Part shown: positions 11,403-22,074 of the stretch, in pieces | Layout of the letters: each line of letters begins with the position of its first letter | How positions within the stretch are numbered: position 1 is the stretch's first letter | From: Dama dama | Lineage: Eukaryota > Chordata > Mammalia > Artiodactyla > Cervidae | DNA: 64,000 nt | Assembly: GCF_033118175.1 (NCBI RefSeq) | Contig: NC_083698.1 | Coordinates: 67,611,001-67,675,000 of the forward strand | Direction of reading: 5' to 3' | The notes under the pieces: generated by a model | Databases searched by the model: none | The model's input: the letters and a program-made list of their open reading frames with translations, nothing else | What the model was told of the DNA's origin: nothing | Program-made: the position numbers and the translations under genes

Positions 11403-12030
11403 GTAAGCACTAGGACGCCAACTAAAATAGTGCTGGAGTGCGGTGGGAAGCTGGCCGATGGAGTGGACTCCGAAGGGCTGAGGTTGGGGGGGACGCAGCC
11501 AGTCTCAGCGAGAATCTGGAGACTGCCTCCTGTCGCCCGAGGAAGAACTGTTAGTGGGGCAGCCCCGAGTCGCACTCGTGCTGGCATCCGGGGAGTTAGG
11601 GGGCCGGGTGGTGCCCACCGTGAAGTGCTGTCCTTAGAGGCACAATTTGGCTGGGATTGACGGCGAGAAGGCGCCTAGCTTGGGTCGGGGCGCCGGAGGA
11701 TGCGGCGCCGGGGGGCTGTCCTGGGCAGCCGGGAGACGCGGCGCCGGGGCGAGAGGCACAGGAAACCAGTTTAATTGGGCCGAGCGCGAGGCTGCACCAC
11801 ATCCGCGGGCTGGGGCGCGCCGGGGGGACACGGGAGACGCAGGTCTTGTAGGCTCCGGGCTCGCCCGCCTCCCCGCACCCGTCTTGCTTCGCTTCCCTGC
11901 ACCCCGGCCGGGGACCGAGGGTCCTTGTCCCTTCGGGCTTCCCGAGAAGCGTTTGCAGTTTTTGGAGCCCCTAATGGGCATTGTCGTATCGTCCAGCTAC
12001 TTCTTAAGCCGGCGCGCGCCGCCCTCTTTC

Positions 12031-12430
12031 GGTAATGCCATTTGTACTCTCCTTCCTCCGTCTCACAAACTACTAGTCTCCTCCTTAGTCAGGACTCTGA
12101 GCTGAGGGAGCTGTGAAGTTGTCACTTTCGATGTGCCTGAGGGTTGCGCTGAGGTGCATCCGAACCACCGCCACCACCCCCCACCCCACCCCCACACCCG
12201 TGCTGACCCATAGAGTTTGAGTACTGGGATGAAGGCATTTAGAAATATTTTAAGCTGCTGCTGCTAAAGAGATCCATCCACAGATAAAGGTGTAGGTCTA
12301 ACTTCTGATCATCCATACTGTACTACCAAGCGTCATACAAGCTGAAGTCCCCGTTCTGGCCTAAGGAGACAAACTAGGTAGGCCTGGGCTAAAATGCACC
12401 CAAGCTAAGTGACCATCGCCTCCATCAACA
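12031..12430. other. Island 3' flank with C-rich tract
   Basis: Contains a C-rich tract at 12165-12200 (G-rich on the minus strand) and otherwise no recognised gene or repeat. Confidence 0.5.
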
Positions 12431-12434
12431 TGTG

Positions 12435-12595
12435 GGCACACCACCCTTTTTGATATTCCTCATAGCACTCATCTCTCTCTGAAATTGTCTCCTTAGACTG
12501 TTTACTGTTTCCCCCATCACCCCAATCCCAATGTCAGCAACAGTGCCTGACACACAGTAGGTACAAAAGAAATATTTATGGAATGACTGATGAAA
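12435..12595 (+). repeat. L2 3'-end relic
   Basis: CTCATAGCACTCATCTCTC, then CAACAGTGCCTGACACACAG, AGTAGGTACAAAAGAAATA and GGAATGACTGA follow the L2 3' end in sense orientation. Confidence 0.7.
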
Positions 12596-12689
12596 ACTTC
12601 TCTGTAAAATATGAGGAATGGTGATCTCATACTGGTTTTGACTTTCATGTTTATTCTTTTGTTTTTCTGTTGGGAAACTGAACAAATAC

Positions 12690-13130
12690 CAATAACTACT
12701 ATTAATCCAGCACCTACTGAGAGCTGGAAATGTAATAGGAACTTTGTATAGATCACCTCATTAAGCATTGCTGCTGTTGTTTAGTTGCTAAGTCATGTCT
12801 GTCTCTTTTGCAGCCCTATGGACTGTAGCCCACCAGGCTCCTCTGTCCATGGGACTTTCCAGGCAAGAATACTGGAGTGGGTTGCCATTTCCTTCTCCAG
12901 AGGATCTTCCCAACTCAAGGATCAAACCTGCCTCTCCTGCATTGGCAGGCAGATTCTACCGCTGATCCACCAGAGAAGCCTTGTCAAACATTCCAATAGC
13001 CTTATTAGCTCGGTATTTCTAACCAGATGGGAAACTGAGGCTCCAGCAGGTTAACCAATTTTTTAAGATTATCCTAGCAGAACTAGAATTCCAACTCATC
13101 TTCTCTATTATGCTGTCTTGCTTCCTAGAA
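12690..13130 (-). repeat. MIR relic split by a SINE
   Basis: Two halves of one antisense MIR: 12690-12769 (AGCACCTACTGAGAGCTG, GATCACCTCATTAAGC) and 12983-13130 (AGATGGGAAACTGAGGCTCC). They are separated by the Bov-tA at 12770-12982, so the MIR predates it. Confidence 0.65.
12770..12982 (-). mobile_element. Bov-tA SINE
   Basis: Antisense copy from GCTGCTGTTGTTTAGTTGC to the reversed tRNA-like head (TGATCCACCAGAGAAGCC), inserted in the MIR. Confidence 0.9.
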
Positions 13131-13257
13131 ACTGAAATGTGATTTCTACCATTATAGCCAATAGGCATTTAACTTTATTTATAACAAAAACTATTACTTA
13201 GCAAAAAGGAGATTTATTGCATTATCATTACTGAGAGTTAGTTTTGGTAATAGCTAA

Positions 13258-13430
13258 TAGTTATGCTGTAAGTCCAGGATGCCATAGGCTGTTATTTAAT
13301 CTTCACCATCTTGATGGCAGTGCTGTGAGGTTATCTCCATTTTACAGATGAAGAAACTGCAGCCTAGATTCAGGAACCTGCCCAGGGTCAATAGAAGATT
13401 GCTGAGCTGGATTTTTACTAATAGTCTTTC
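13258..13430 (-). repeat. MIR SINE relic
   Basis: TCTCCATTTTACAGATGAAG followed by AAACTGCAGCCT and CCTGCCCAGGGTCA is a well-preserved antisense MIR core. A T14 tract follows at about 13443. Confidence 0.75.
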
Positions 13431-13770
13431 TGACTGTAAATCTTTTTTTTTTTTTCTGACTAAATCTTTAGCTCCTTCCACTATACTGAAATGTCTCCTG
13501 CACCCACTATTTAATTAGATGTTAACTCATTATGATAGAGTTCAGTGATGCAACATATTCAAACCACCTGAGGTTGAGCTGTAAACTTTCCACTGTCAAT
13601 AACAAGTGTCTAGTTGTACTATTTTCTGAACTGTTGAGATTCTTACTGCCATTGGTTTTTGTGGTTGAATTTACAGTTTGTGGGCCTGGTAGATAGATGG
13701 GGCACTTTTCATGGAGGAGGAGAGGAAATTCTCCTTTCATCTAGATTTAAGTTTCTTTTCACCTAAATCT

Positions 13771-13972
13771 GGGCTTCCCTGGTGGCTCAGACGGTAAAGC
13801 GTCTGCCTGCAATGCGGGAGACCCGGGTTGGGAAGATCCCTTGGAGAAGGAAATGGCAACCCACTCCAGTACTCTTGCCTGGAAAATTCCATGGACTGAG
13901 GAACCTGGTAGGCTACAGTCCCATGGAGTCGCAAAGAGTCGGACACAACTGAGCGACCTCACTTTCACTTTC
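13771..13972 (+). mobile_element. Bov-tA SINE with target duplication
   Basis: A near full-length element from GGGCTTCCCTGGTGGCTCAG to GACCTCACTTTCACTTTC, flanked by the perfect 14-bp repeat TTTCACCTAAATCT (13757-13770 and 13973-13986). The perfect duplication implies a fairly recent insertion. Confidence 0.96.
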
Positions 13973-13989
13973 TTTCACCTAAATCTAAA

Positions 13990-14880
13990 GAGAAATCTGA
14001 TGGGTTTTACCCACTGTATTCAACTCTGAACACAGTAATGGTTTCTGCCTCTTAAGGAAAGTCCTGGAAGACCAGCTAGAACCTCTCTTGCCATGTGTAG
14101 AATGGAGAGTTGAATCCACTAGTAGTTACAGAAACTTCTGCAGCGAACTTTTGGCAAAATAACTACCTTTTGACTCTTTGTTCGCTTATAAAATTGAGGG
14201 CAAGGTGAAGTTAGCTAAGTATGTCATGGCTACCACCTGAAGGGCTAATGGCAAAATAGAGCGTGGGGCAGAATTAGAGATCCCTTTTTTCCTTCTGTTT
14301 TATTCTAGTTCTAGGGGTAGTATAATGCTTTTCCTTGCCTGCAGACCTGGATAATCTGTGGTCTTATTTATACTGTGTGCCTTGGCAGGACTGTATTTTC
14401 TTAATTGTTAATTCCATTTCAAGGATACTCCAGGGAGGGCTGGAGAATCCTTCAACCCAGAATGCCCACAGAAATGACTGGGCTGTGGGACACTGAGGAT
14501 CACGGAGGCTGTCAAGCTGAAGGAGCCTTCAGAATTGACAGTTGTTTATGGTTCATTGTAAATTCCTTTCTGGTCTACATCTTATTCATCAGCTTTGAGC
14601 CTCCTTCTCTGGAAACATCTTTCTTGACTTCCCAATCAGTACTGTTTAGACCATGTTTATGTTCATCTCACCCTAGTTCATGTCTCTCCTTCCTCTTGTC
14701 TTTCACCTCCATCCCTTCCCATTGCCCCTGCACCATCTTAGCTCAGGGTCTTAGGGACTTCGCTACTCTGTCCTAATATTTCTTTCAGGCAGATTTACCT
14801 CCCTCAGTCCTGCCTTCATATCATAGTCAGGTAAATTCTTTAGATCCTGTCATTACATTGCTAAAAATTATTGAGTGGCT
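13990..14880. other. Unassigned; possible L2 relic at 14570-14830
   Basis: 14570-14830 has a pyrimidine-rich texture compatible with sense L2 (CTTTGAGCCTCCTTCTCTGG, CCTTCCTCTTGTC), but no diagnostic block was found. Confidence 0.3.
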
Positions 14881-14884
14881 TATG

Positions 14885-15065
14885 TAGTTAATAATTATAA
14901 CATTAATAACAGCAGTCGCTGCTGATCTTTTTGTGCCAGGTATTGGCTTGAGTTCTGTGCATGAATTAAACTGTTTAATCCTCAGAGCAACACCAAAGCA
15001 GGCCCTGTTATTATACCCCCAATCTCCAAATGAGACTAGGAAAAGTTAAGTTTCCAACTACTTTA
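14885..15065 (-). repeat. MIR SINE relic
   Basis: TTGTGCCAGGTATTGGCTTG, TTTAATCCTCAGAGCAACAC and CTCCAAATGAGACTAGG follow antisense MIR. Confidence 0.6.
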
Positions 15066-15119
15066 CAACTAATACAAGGCTCAACTGTATTAGTTGTGAA
15101 GTAACCCCAGGTCCTTTCT

Positions 15120-15560
15120 CTCTCTCCATCTAAGGTAGACTCCTTAGCCTAAAGTCAGGATCCAGCAGCCTCAGTGTCTGTCTCCACCCCTGTTCCCCAG
15201 GCCTGTGTACAAGCAGCCTGAACTGTATTCAGCAACAGAGTATTTTGCCTTTGCCCTTACGCTCCTATTGCCTAGAAAGCTCTTTCATTGTCTCTCCCTG
15301 TGAAACCCCAAGTGTTTCAAGGCTTATCTCATAAACCATTTCTGCCAGAATCATCTCTCTGAAATCAGTCTCTCACAGCATTAAAACATACACACACACA
15401 CACACTGTCTTCAGCACTTTGTTTCTTTCATACCCACCCTCCACATTCTTTCACTCCAGTGTGGCCTAGTTCTCTGTTTAAATGTATCGCCTCCCTTACT
15501 GGATTGTAAATGCCTTGAAGGCAGGACTAGTATCTATTCCTTCCTTTCCTGTTCCTCACA
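15120..15560 (+). repeat. L2 LINE fragment
   Basis: Sense L2 order: TTGCCTTTGCCCTTACGCTC, AACCCCAAGTGTTTCAAGGC and TGGATTGTAAATGCCTTGAA then GGCAGGACTAG. It is interrupted by a short AC microsatellite. Confidence 0.65.
15390..15405. repeat. (AC)8 microsatellite
   Basis: Eight uninterrupted units within the L2 relic. Confidence 0.9.
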
Positions 15561-15633
15561 TCACTAAGCCTGATATCCTATCCAAAGGAGGTGTGCCATT
15601 GAAAAGAAAAGATTGTATTTGGTTATATTCTGT

Positions 15634-16036
15634 AGATCAGATGGTAGAGAATCTGTCTGCAATGCAGGAGACCTGGGTTTGATCCTTGGATCAGGAAGAG
15701 CCCCTGGAGAAAGGAATGGCTACCCACTCCAGTGGGCTTCCCTTGTGGCTCAGCTGGTAAAGAATCGACTGCAATGCGGGAGACCTGGCTTCAATCCCTG
15801 AGTTAGGAAGATCCCCTAGAGAAGGGAAAGGCTGCCCACTCCAGTATTCTGGCCTGGATAATTCCATGGAATGTATAGTCCATGGGGTCACAAAGAGTCG
15901 GACACAACTGAGAGACTTTCACTTTTCACCCACTACAGTATTTTTGCCTGGAGAATTCCATGGACAGAGGAGCCTGGTAGGCTACAGTCCATGGAGTCAC
16001 AAAGACTTGGACAGTACTGAGCAACTAACACTTTAA
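15634..16036 (+). mobile_element. Bov-tA SINE (outer) split by a second SINE
   Basis: The first half (15634-15733) stops at ACCCACTCCAGT and the second half resumes at about 15940 with ATTTTTGCCTGGAGAATTCC. Outer duplications are TATATTCTGT (15624-15633) and CATATTCTGT (16037-16046), one mismatch. The split is filled by a complete second Bov-tA. Confidence 0.93.
15734..15927 (+). mobile_element. Bov-tA SINE (inner)
   Basis: Begins GGGCTTCCCTTGTGGCTCAG and ends AGAGACTTTCACTTTTC. It is flanked by ACCCACTCCAGT (15722-15733) and ACCCACTACAGT (15928-15939), where the target was the outer SINE itself. Confidence 0.94.
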
Positions 16037-16046
16037 CATATTCTGT

Positions 16047-16550
16047 GAAAAAAGTCATTGGAATATGGCATTTTCTTTGCTATTTTTTGATCCACAATAC
16101 TATAATATTTCATCAATTTATGATGAAACAATGGAAATCCTAATTATTGAAGTCTATGATAAGCACCTATTCTGGTTTTCACCTTGCAGGTATTACAAGG
16201 AAATCTCAAACCTGTAAACAAAACATTGTCCGTAGGATAAATATGCACTAAATATGCACTTGCTTCTTATATGTACCATCTTTTCATATATATGTAAAGT
16301 TGTATTAAAAATGTATTGAAACTGTCAGGGAATTGAAACTAAATTTTTGTCAATATCTTATTGATCAATGAATATTTCTCACTTTTAAACCTGATTTATC
16401 AGATCTTGTATGAATAACCTCCAGCTCATAGCTCATTGCTTGGCTCTGTGTGTTCCAGTCAAATTGAAGTAAATTCAGCTCCCTTCCTGAGTCCCAGGGG
16501 CCATGCATCATGTGCTCTGGTCTCCCAGTTTCCACATAAATATCTGTCCT
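16047..16550. other. Unassigned intronic DNA
   Basis: No repeat family or exon was recognised. A short local duplication of AAATATGCACT occurs near 16240-16260. Confidence 0.4.
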
Positions 16551-16554
16551 CATT

Positions 16555-16740
16555 ATGATGTATTCCTCCTCACCCATGTTCAGCTGGCTAATTCCCACAC
16601 ATCCATTACATTTCAGCCTGGATGTCACTTGTAGGAAGCCTTCCTCTGCTCCCTTCAGGTTGAAATTGGAAAACACACTTGGCACTCTGTGCCTGCCTGT
16701 TGATGAGGGAACAGTTATCATACCATTTTGTAACTGTTAG
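16555..16740 (+). repeat. L2 relic
   Basis: TTCAGCCTGGATGTCACTTG and AGGAAGCCTTCCTCTGCTCC resemble sense L2 ('cttaaatgtcacctcctcagagaggccttcc'). Confidence 0.5.
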
Positions 16741-16839
16741 TCACTTTGACTGAATCTTCCATGAAACCACTGACTCTCATTTGACTTAAATTAGAATCAT
16801 GTAGGGATCTTTTGTTAGTATGAGGGCTGATCCATTTCT

Positions 16840-17265
16840 TCTAAGGGATTCTTGCCCAAATTAGTAGATATAGTGGTCATCTGAGTTAAATTCTCCCATT
16901 CCAGTCCACTTTAGTTCACTGATTCCTAAAATGTTGATGTTCACTCTTGCCATCTCCTGTTTGACCACTTCCAATTTGCCTTGATTCATGGACCTAACAT
17001 TCCAGGTTCCTATGCATTATTGCTGTTTACAGCATCAGACTTGACTTCCATCACCAGTCACATCCACAACTGGGCATTGTTTTCGCTTTGGCTTCATCTC
17101 TTCATTCTTTCTGGAGTTATTTCTCCACTCTTCTCCAGTAGCATATTGGGCACCAATGACCTGGGGAGTTCTTCTTTCAGTGTCATAACCTTTTGCTTTT
17201 TCATACTGTTCATGGGGATCTCAAGGCAGGAAGACTGAAGTGGTTTGCCATTCCCTTTTCCAGTG
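16840..17265 (-). mobile_element. BovB LINE, internal fragment
   Basis: Antisense BovB from the 5'-proximal coding part, with blocks such as TTCACTGATTCCTAAAATG, CCTTGATTCATGGACC and GTCACATCCACAACTGGG. A minus-strand frame (about 17094-17220) reads VMTLKEELPRSLVPNMLLE. It ends abruptly at the left arm of an inverted duplication. Confidence 0.85.
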
Positions 17266-17437
17266 TAGGGATCTTCAAAAATTTTTCCCTCCCTAGGCCC
17301 CACTCCCAAAGTTGCTGAATCAAATGGCTTGAGATAAGGAGGGTTGGTCACTTTTTTTTTTAAAGTTTTCTCATTCTGTGTTATAGCTGGATAGTATTCC
17401 CTTGTGTGAATATAATATACAACTTACTTGATTCAAC
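17266..17437. repeat. Inverted duplication, left arm
   Basis: Its reverse complement matches 18822-18995 at roughly 90% by eye. The arm carries a MER5-like piece (TGATTCA... GGGGCCTAGGGAGGG when read in reverse) joined through an A/T run to an L1-like piece (GAATACTATCCAGCTATAAC in reverse). Because two unrelated repeat pieces are shared with the same junction, this is one duplicated block, not two independent insertions. Confidence 0.88.
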
Positions 17438-17444
17438 TAAGTTT

Positions 17445-17985
17445 TTAAATGACAACTTTATTGAGATATAATTAGTATTTCATATAATTCATCCATTTAA
17501 AGTATACAATTCAGTGGCTTAATTTTTTAAAAAAATGTTTACTTTTTGGCTATGCCACATGGCATGTGGGATCTTAGTTCCCTGGCCAGAGAATCCCCTG
17601 CATTGGAAGCACGGATTCTTAACCACTGGACCACTAGGAAAATCCCCAGTGGTTTTTAGTATATTCACAGTTGTGCAACCATGACTTCATAATTCATTTT
17701 AGAACATTTCACCATCCCCAAAAGAAACTGTACCAATTAGCAGTCTCCCCCCTCACTTCCCAACCACTAATCTATTTGATGCCTGTATGGATTTGCCTCT
17801 TCTGGATATTTCACGAAAATGGCATCGTTCAACATGTGGCCTTCTGTGTCTGGCTTCTTTCACTTAGCATGTTATTGTTAAGGTTTATCCCTGTTGTATC
17901 ATGAATCAGTGCTTCATTCCTTTTTATTGCCTAATAACACCCCATTGTTTGTATAGATCACACTTTATCCGTTTGCCAGTTGGAA
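17445..17985 (-). mobile_element. Old L1 (L1M) 3' fragment, split by a SINE
   Basis: Antisense L1M: TTTATTGAGATATAATTAG, GTATACAATTCAGTGGCTT, TTTTTAGTATATTCACAG, TTCTGGATATTTCACG and GGCTTCTTTCACTTAGCATG. It is interrupted at 17521-17646. Confidence 0.85.
17521..17646 (-). mobile_element. CHR-2-type tRNA-derived SINE
   Basis: Antisense copy: A/T tail, then GGGATCTTAGTTCCCTGG and the reversed head TTCTTAACCACTGGACCACT. It is flanked by CAGTGGCTT (17512-17520) and CAGTGGTTT (17647-17655). CHR-2 elements are shared by ruminants and whales, so this is older than Bov-tA. Confidence 0.85.
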
Positions 17986-18049
17986 CTGGAATATTTTTAA
18001 ATCTTCCCCAAACAAACCAAATGTGCAGGCAAGCGTTAAACCGGAAGTT

Positions 18050-18135
18050 CCTTTGAGTCTTGTTCATTGTTGTTTTGAGGCTAGAACAGTACCTGGCACA
18101 AGATAGATGTGTAATAAATCATCTGAATGAATAAA
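18050..18135 (+). repeat. L2 3'-end relic
   Basis: GCTAGAACAGTACCTGGCAC, then ATGTGTAATAAATCATC and TGAATGAATAAA form the sense L2 terminus. Confidence 0.65.
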
Positions 18136-18525
18136 GCATTTTACTAAAAGTATAACTTCTGTTATGCTGGGGTCATAAAAAAACATTGTCATTAAAAAGA
18201 GGTCCTCGTAGTTGATTATTTAGACCTTGATTGGAACAAATTCATTGTTAGAAAATATTAGGTAATCAAGGAAATTTGAACATGGATGAAATGGTCCTAT
18301 TTTTAGAGTTTGCTTTAAAATATCTCAAGGGTGGGGAGGGAGTATAGAGGAAAGAAGGCTGTACGTGAGTTAACTGACGCGAGGTGATGAGTTCTTGATG
18401 CTGTTCCCTATATCTGCGGTCCCTGGGGCAGCCGTTGTCCACATTTGGCTGTGGTGCACTTGAAATGTAGCTAATCCGTAGTGAGATGTACTATAGGTAT
18501 GAAATATACATTGTTTTGAAGACAT

Positions 18526-18570
18526 AGGGTCGCACAGAGTCGGACATGACTGAAGCGACTTAGCAGCAGT
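18526..18570 (+). mobile_element. Bov-tA SINE, 3' stub
   Basis: Only the last ~45 bp of the SINE is present (GGGTCGCACAGAGTCGGACA then TGACTGAAGCGACTTAGCAG). TATGAAA occurs on both sides (about 18499 and 18570), consistent with a severely 5'-truncated insertion. Confidence 0.85.
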
Positions 18571-18821
18571 ATGAAAAAATGTAAAAGTACCTCAATAATT
18601 TTGTACTATTAACATGTTGAAATGGTAATATTTTGGATATATTATGATAATATATAATTTAAACTAATTTTATCTATTTCTTTTTACTATTTTTAATTTG
18701 CTACTTGAATTAAAATTACATATATGGCTCATATTACATTTTTCTCTTACAGTGTTACTCAAAGTAAATCTAGCGCCTTGCTTGAATCCCAAGGGCCAAT
18801 AAAGCTGTCATTAAAAAGTAA

Positions 18822-18995
18822 CTGAATAAAGTATGTTGTATATTATATTCACACAATGGAATACTATCCAGCTATAACACAGAATGAGAAAATTTAAAAG
18901 AAAAGATGTGACCAACTCTCCTTAATCTCAAGCGATTTGATTCAGAAACTTTGGGAGTGGGGCCTAGGGAGGGACAAATTTTTTTAAGATCTCTA
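18822..18995. repeat. Inverted duplication, right arm
   Basis: Partner of 17266-17437. It reads TTGTATATTATATTCACACA, GAATACTATCCAGCTATAAC, CACAGAATGAGAAAA, an A-rich junction, and GGGAGTGGGGCCTAGGGAGG. The MER5-like homology continues beyond the arm to about 19060, so the right arm looks like the original and the left the copy. Confidence 0.88.
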
Positions 18996-19060
18996 GGTGA
19001 TTCTAATTTAAGCCAAATGAGAATTTGACATTTTTCATATCATGTTAAATTGAGGACTCC

Positions 19061-20935
19061 CAAATCTTTTAAAAGTCTGGAGCAAAATATTTTTTATAAA
19101 AGACTCCTCTTATGGGAAGACTGGGAAGTATTAATTTGTTCAAAGATGATTCTTTGTGGAAGGTTATAGCAGGCAGGCTGTAGCCTTCCAATATCATTCC
19201 TGGGTTTGCTTTATCTGTGTGAAAATCTAAAAATTCTTTTGTAATAAATGGGGAAGCCATAGACTAATTGCTCCTTTAGTTACTTTTCTGATTGTTTTGT
19301 TTTGAAGTTGATGAATTATTTCCTTCATCTTAGAAAAATACAGAAAATAGAGTAGTAATTTCCTTGTTCTTAGTCATACTGTTTATACCCTGAAATTGAA
19401 TTTTCCCTGTACTTTCTTTATAATCACTGTGCCTAAATTTGTTTGTTTGGGAGCCAGAATATGATTGTTTCTAGACTTCTTAAAACCCCTGGAAGAGTGG
19501 AAAATGATTCTTCTTAAATAATAATAATAACATGTGGGTTTAAAGATGATTAAAACAAATTGCTTTCATTAAATTTCTTTGGATGAGCATTCTGTCGCTA
19601 TCTAGGTGTCTGTGTTTACTCGCAGAAGCATAGCTGAGGTAATAAACCCAGCTCTCTGAGTGGGTATAGGCTAGACAGATGACCCGAGAGGATATTCGTC
19701 CTCACCTGTGATTTCTGAGATCGGGAGACAGTGGCCTTGAACTGAAAAATAGCTTGACTATAAAGCAGAACAGAATTAAATTGCAATGAGCAACCCAGCA
19801 AGAGATCATCAGAAGGACCTGTGCCTACCAATATAAAATCAAGTTTATTCTTTTGTTTATTCTCTATAGTTAAAACATCACAGTCCATTTTCTTAGTGTT
19901 GTTTGGGTCAGACGCTTTGCAGTATAGCATTTCTCCACTTGTGTATTAAGAGATAGCACTGTAAAAGATTCCCATGCTTCTTTTCTATCTTCATATCAAA
20001 TGCCATCATACAAGAGTTTTAAAGTTATACTTTGTCTTATAAAACAAAAAGACCTCATCTAATCATTTGTGGTGGGCAGTGATCTGAAATGTTAAGAAGC
20101 AAAAGCTAAATAATGTGATTTTTTAATCTGACAAACATGATTAAACTTGAAGTAAATGGCTCCCTAGAATGAAAGCATGCAGTATGATTTTTGTCAGTGA
20201 ATGAGTATTTGTTTTGCACCCACCACATGCCAGGCACCAGGCTGGGTTTCTGGCATCCAGGTACCTTCAAGGAGGTATCTCCCTTCAAGGAGATACTAAA
20301 CAGTCACGGAGAATTTGTTCATCACAGTGAGGATCTTTGGCTCCAAGGGAATGAGTCTGGATTTTAATTAGGAACCTGGAGAGAGAAGTTCCTTTTTTTT
20401 TTGTATGTCATGACTTGGGCTGCTGATGGTTGCAGGAGGAGAAGAGGGAACCCTGGGGCTGGGGATGACAGCAGTGAAGTCTTGCGCTTTCTGTGTCTTT
20501 CTGCCAATTGCAGGAGGCAGGTGGAACTGAATAAGAGGAGGGGCTTCATTCCTCTCACAAGATTTTGGATTGCTCTCTATGATGATACCCACAAGTGTGC
20601 TTATTTGTTATTGGGAACTGAATCCAAAGTTGAGTTTTTACCACCTTTGTAACTGAAATTGTATGAAAGCTAACAACCTGTTCTCCAGCATTACCATGGA
20701 AGTAGCTTAAAATGACTTGCTGGCTCCAGTTCAGGTGTAGTTCTGTGGTCTAGCATCTGAGATGAAGCGGACAAGGGGTACTTGAAGGCCTCAAAGAATG
20801 TAGGGAAGACCCAGTTGGGTTTTTCTTATGGGTTCAGAGCTACTTCAAGCAGATTTCTTTATAGAATTAACTGAAGTGTCCTTTGGAACTTGTTGGGAGT
20901 CTTTAGGGCATGGGGAACCATCTTGACTTTGAAGG
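19061..20935. other. Mostly unassigned intronic DNA
   Basis: Only 20190-20285 suggests a repeat (antisense L2: ACCACATGCCAGGCACCAGG). A CAGGAGGCAGGTGGAACTG stretch near 20511 superficially resembles an acceptor and exon but shows no convincing frame. Confidence 0.35.
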
Positions 20936-20939
20936 GTCG

Positions 20940-21060
20940 ATGATAATTGCAAAGAACAGTGATAACAGCAATGGTAGCCAGCAGCTGTGGCTACTCACTA
21001 TGTGTCAGGTTAAGTGCTGTACTTACACCGCCTCATTAGATCTTCGAATAATTTATGGAG
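20940..21060 (-). repeat. MIR SINE relic
   Basis: CTCACTATGTGTCAGGTTAA, GTGCTGTACTTACACCGCCT and CATTAGATCTTCGAATAATT follow antisense MIR. Confidence 0.55.
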
Positions 21061-21826
21061 GGGCTCTCAGTGTAACAGTTTACCAAGGGCCAAACAGAGG
21101 CTTTGCTCTTTGGCTGTCCAGCATCCCTTTACCCTTTCTGATTTCCATTTGAGGACTCACTTTTTGCCCGAGGGTCTAGAATGGGGGGCCCCGTTCTCCT
21201 CAGCTGTGGGTTGCCCCAGGAGTCAGATGTCTCTTACCGGAATGTGGGTTCAGTGCCAAGGGTCACAGAGATGTGGCTGCCAAGGGCATCTCCCGACCCG
21301 ACCATTCTTATCTGCCTGGCATTGTAGTCTGGCTTCAGGTCCCATGAAGCTGTCTGTGCCAGTGCCTGTCCCTCCACGCAAACCCCCCCCCCCCTTACTT
21401 CCTGAAACTATTTTTCCAGTACACTTTTTGTTTGTTTCAGTTGCCAGAATATTTTCTCTTCTACTCAAAGAACCTGTGACTTTCACAAGCCTAGAGGGGC
21501 TTAAGTCATTTACCCATGGTCACAAAGGGGCCAAGTGGCCTCTCTGGGGTATATTTGGGTCATTGACCAGAGGGCCCCTCACTGTGGTGGAGGTCACAGG
21601 GGTGGGAGATGGAGAATCAGAAGATTAATCCAGTCCCGGTAGCGCCTCTGTGGCCTTGGGTGGATCACTGCCTTCTTACACAGAACTGGATGGACAAGAT
21701 GAATTCCGCACCTGTCTAAAGGACACCCGGCTCCAGAGGATCTCGTTCTCCATGAGACTTTTGAATGTGTAACTGTGTTCACCTTTTCAAAGGCTTGCAA
21801 TTTGAGATTAGAGGTGCAGTCTTGGG
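21061..21826. other. Unassigned intronic DNA with a C13 homopolymer
   Basis: A run of 13 C residues lies at 21383-21395. The long + frame here (about 21014-21628) starts in a MIR and uses homopolymer sequence, so I do not treat it as coding. Confidence 0.45.
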
Positions 21827-22012
21827 CAGCGGTTTTCAAAGTGTGGTTCCAGGAGTTGCCAAATCAGCATCACCTGGATGCACATAGAAACACAAATTCT
21901 TGGTCCCACCCTAGACCTTTTGAATCAGAAACTGAGAGGAGTGCCCAGCAATCTGCTTTTTACAAACCCTTCCATTTACTCTGATGTTCACTAAAGTTTG
22001 AGAACCACTAGG
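21827..22012. mobile_element. MER5A-type hAT MITE, near complete
   Basis: From CAGCGGTTTTCAAAGTGTGG to AAAGTTTGAGAACCACTAG, with internal blocks ATCAGCATCACCTGGATGC and TTTGAATCAGAAACTGAG. The terminal inverted repeats (CAGCGGTTTTCAAA / TTTGAGAACCACTA) are still readable. Confidence 0.88.
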
Positions 22013-22074
22013 CTAAGACCTTTTCATTTTATTGAAAACTACTTTGTATAATAATTGATTAGCCTTAGCCCCTG

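Larger units (their letters stand above)
10780..12030 (+). promoter_or_regulatory. CpG-island promoter
   Basis: CpG density rises sharply here compared with the rest of the window, densest at about 11000-11900. GC boxes (Sp1-type) are at 10946-10953 (CCCCGCCT) and 11026-11034 (CCCCGCCCC), and an ATF/CREB-like TGCGTCA is at 10910-10916. A near-palindrome (GGGAACCGGGTTCCC) lies at 10883-10897 and a pyrimidine tract at about 11065-11090. No TATA box is evident, which fits a dispersed-start CpG promoter. Direction is inferred from the strong donor at 11402 on the + strand; no comparably good donor was seen on the minus strand. Confidence 0.8.

Noticed and set aside
11094..11660. 188-codon + strand open frame across the CpG island
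   Set aside because: It begins at a TTG, crosses the strong splice donor at 11402 and is arginine/proline-rich as expected from GC-rich DNA. Open frames on the opposite strand are equally long, so base composition explains it.
11634..12105. Open frames of 115-152 codons on both strands below the first exon
   Set aside because: They overlap each other on opposite strands and have low-complexity Gly/Ala/Arg/Pro content typical of CpG islands.
20511..20590. Possible exon (TTGCAG acceptor followed by a GT-containing stretch)
   Set aside because: The downstream donor is weak and no frame is clearly favoured. Without transcript data it is indistinguishable from chance.
21014..21628. 204-codon + strand open frame
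   Set aside because: It starts inside a MIR relic, passes through a C13 homopolymer encoding a proline run, and has no recognisable domain.
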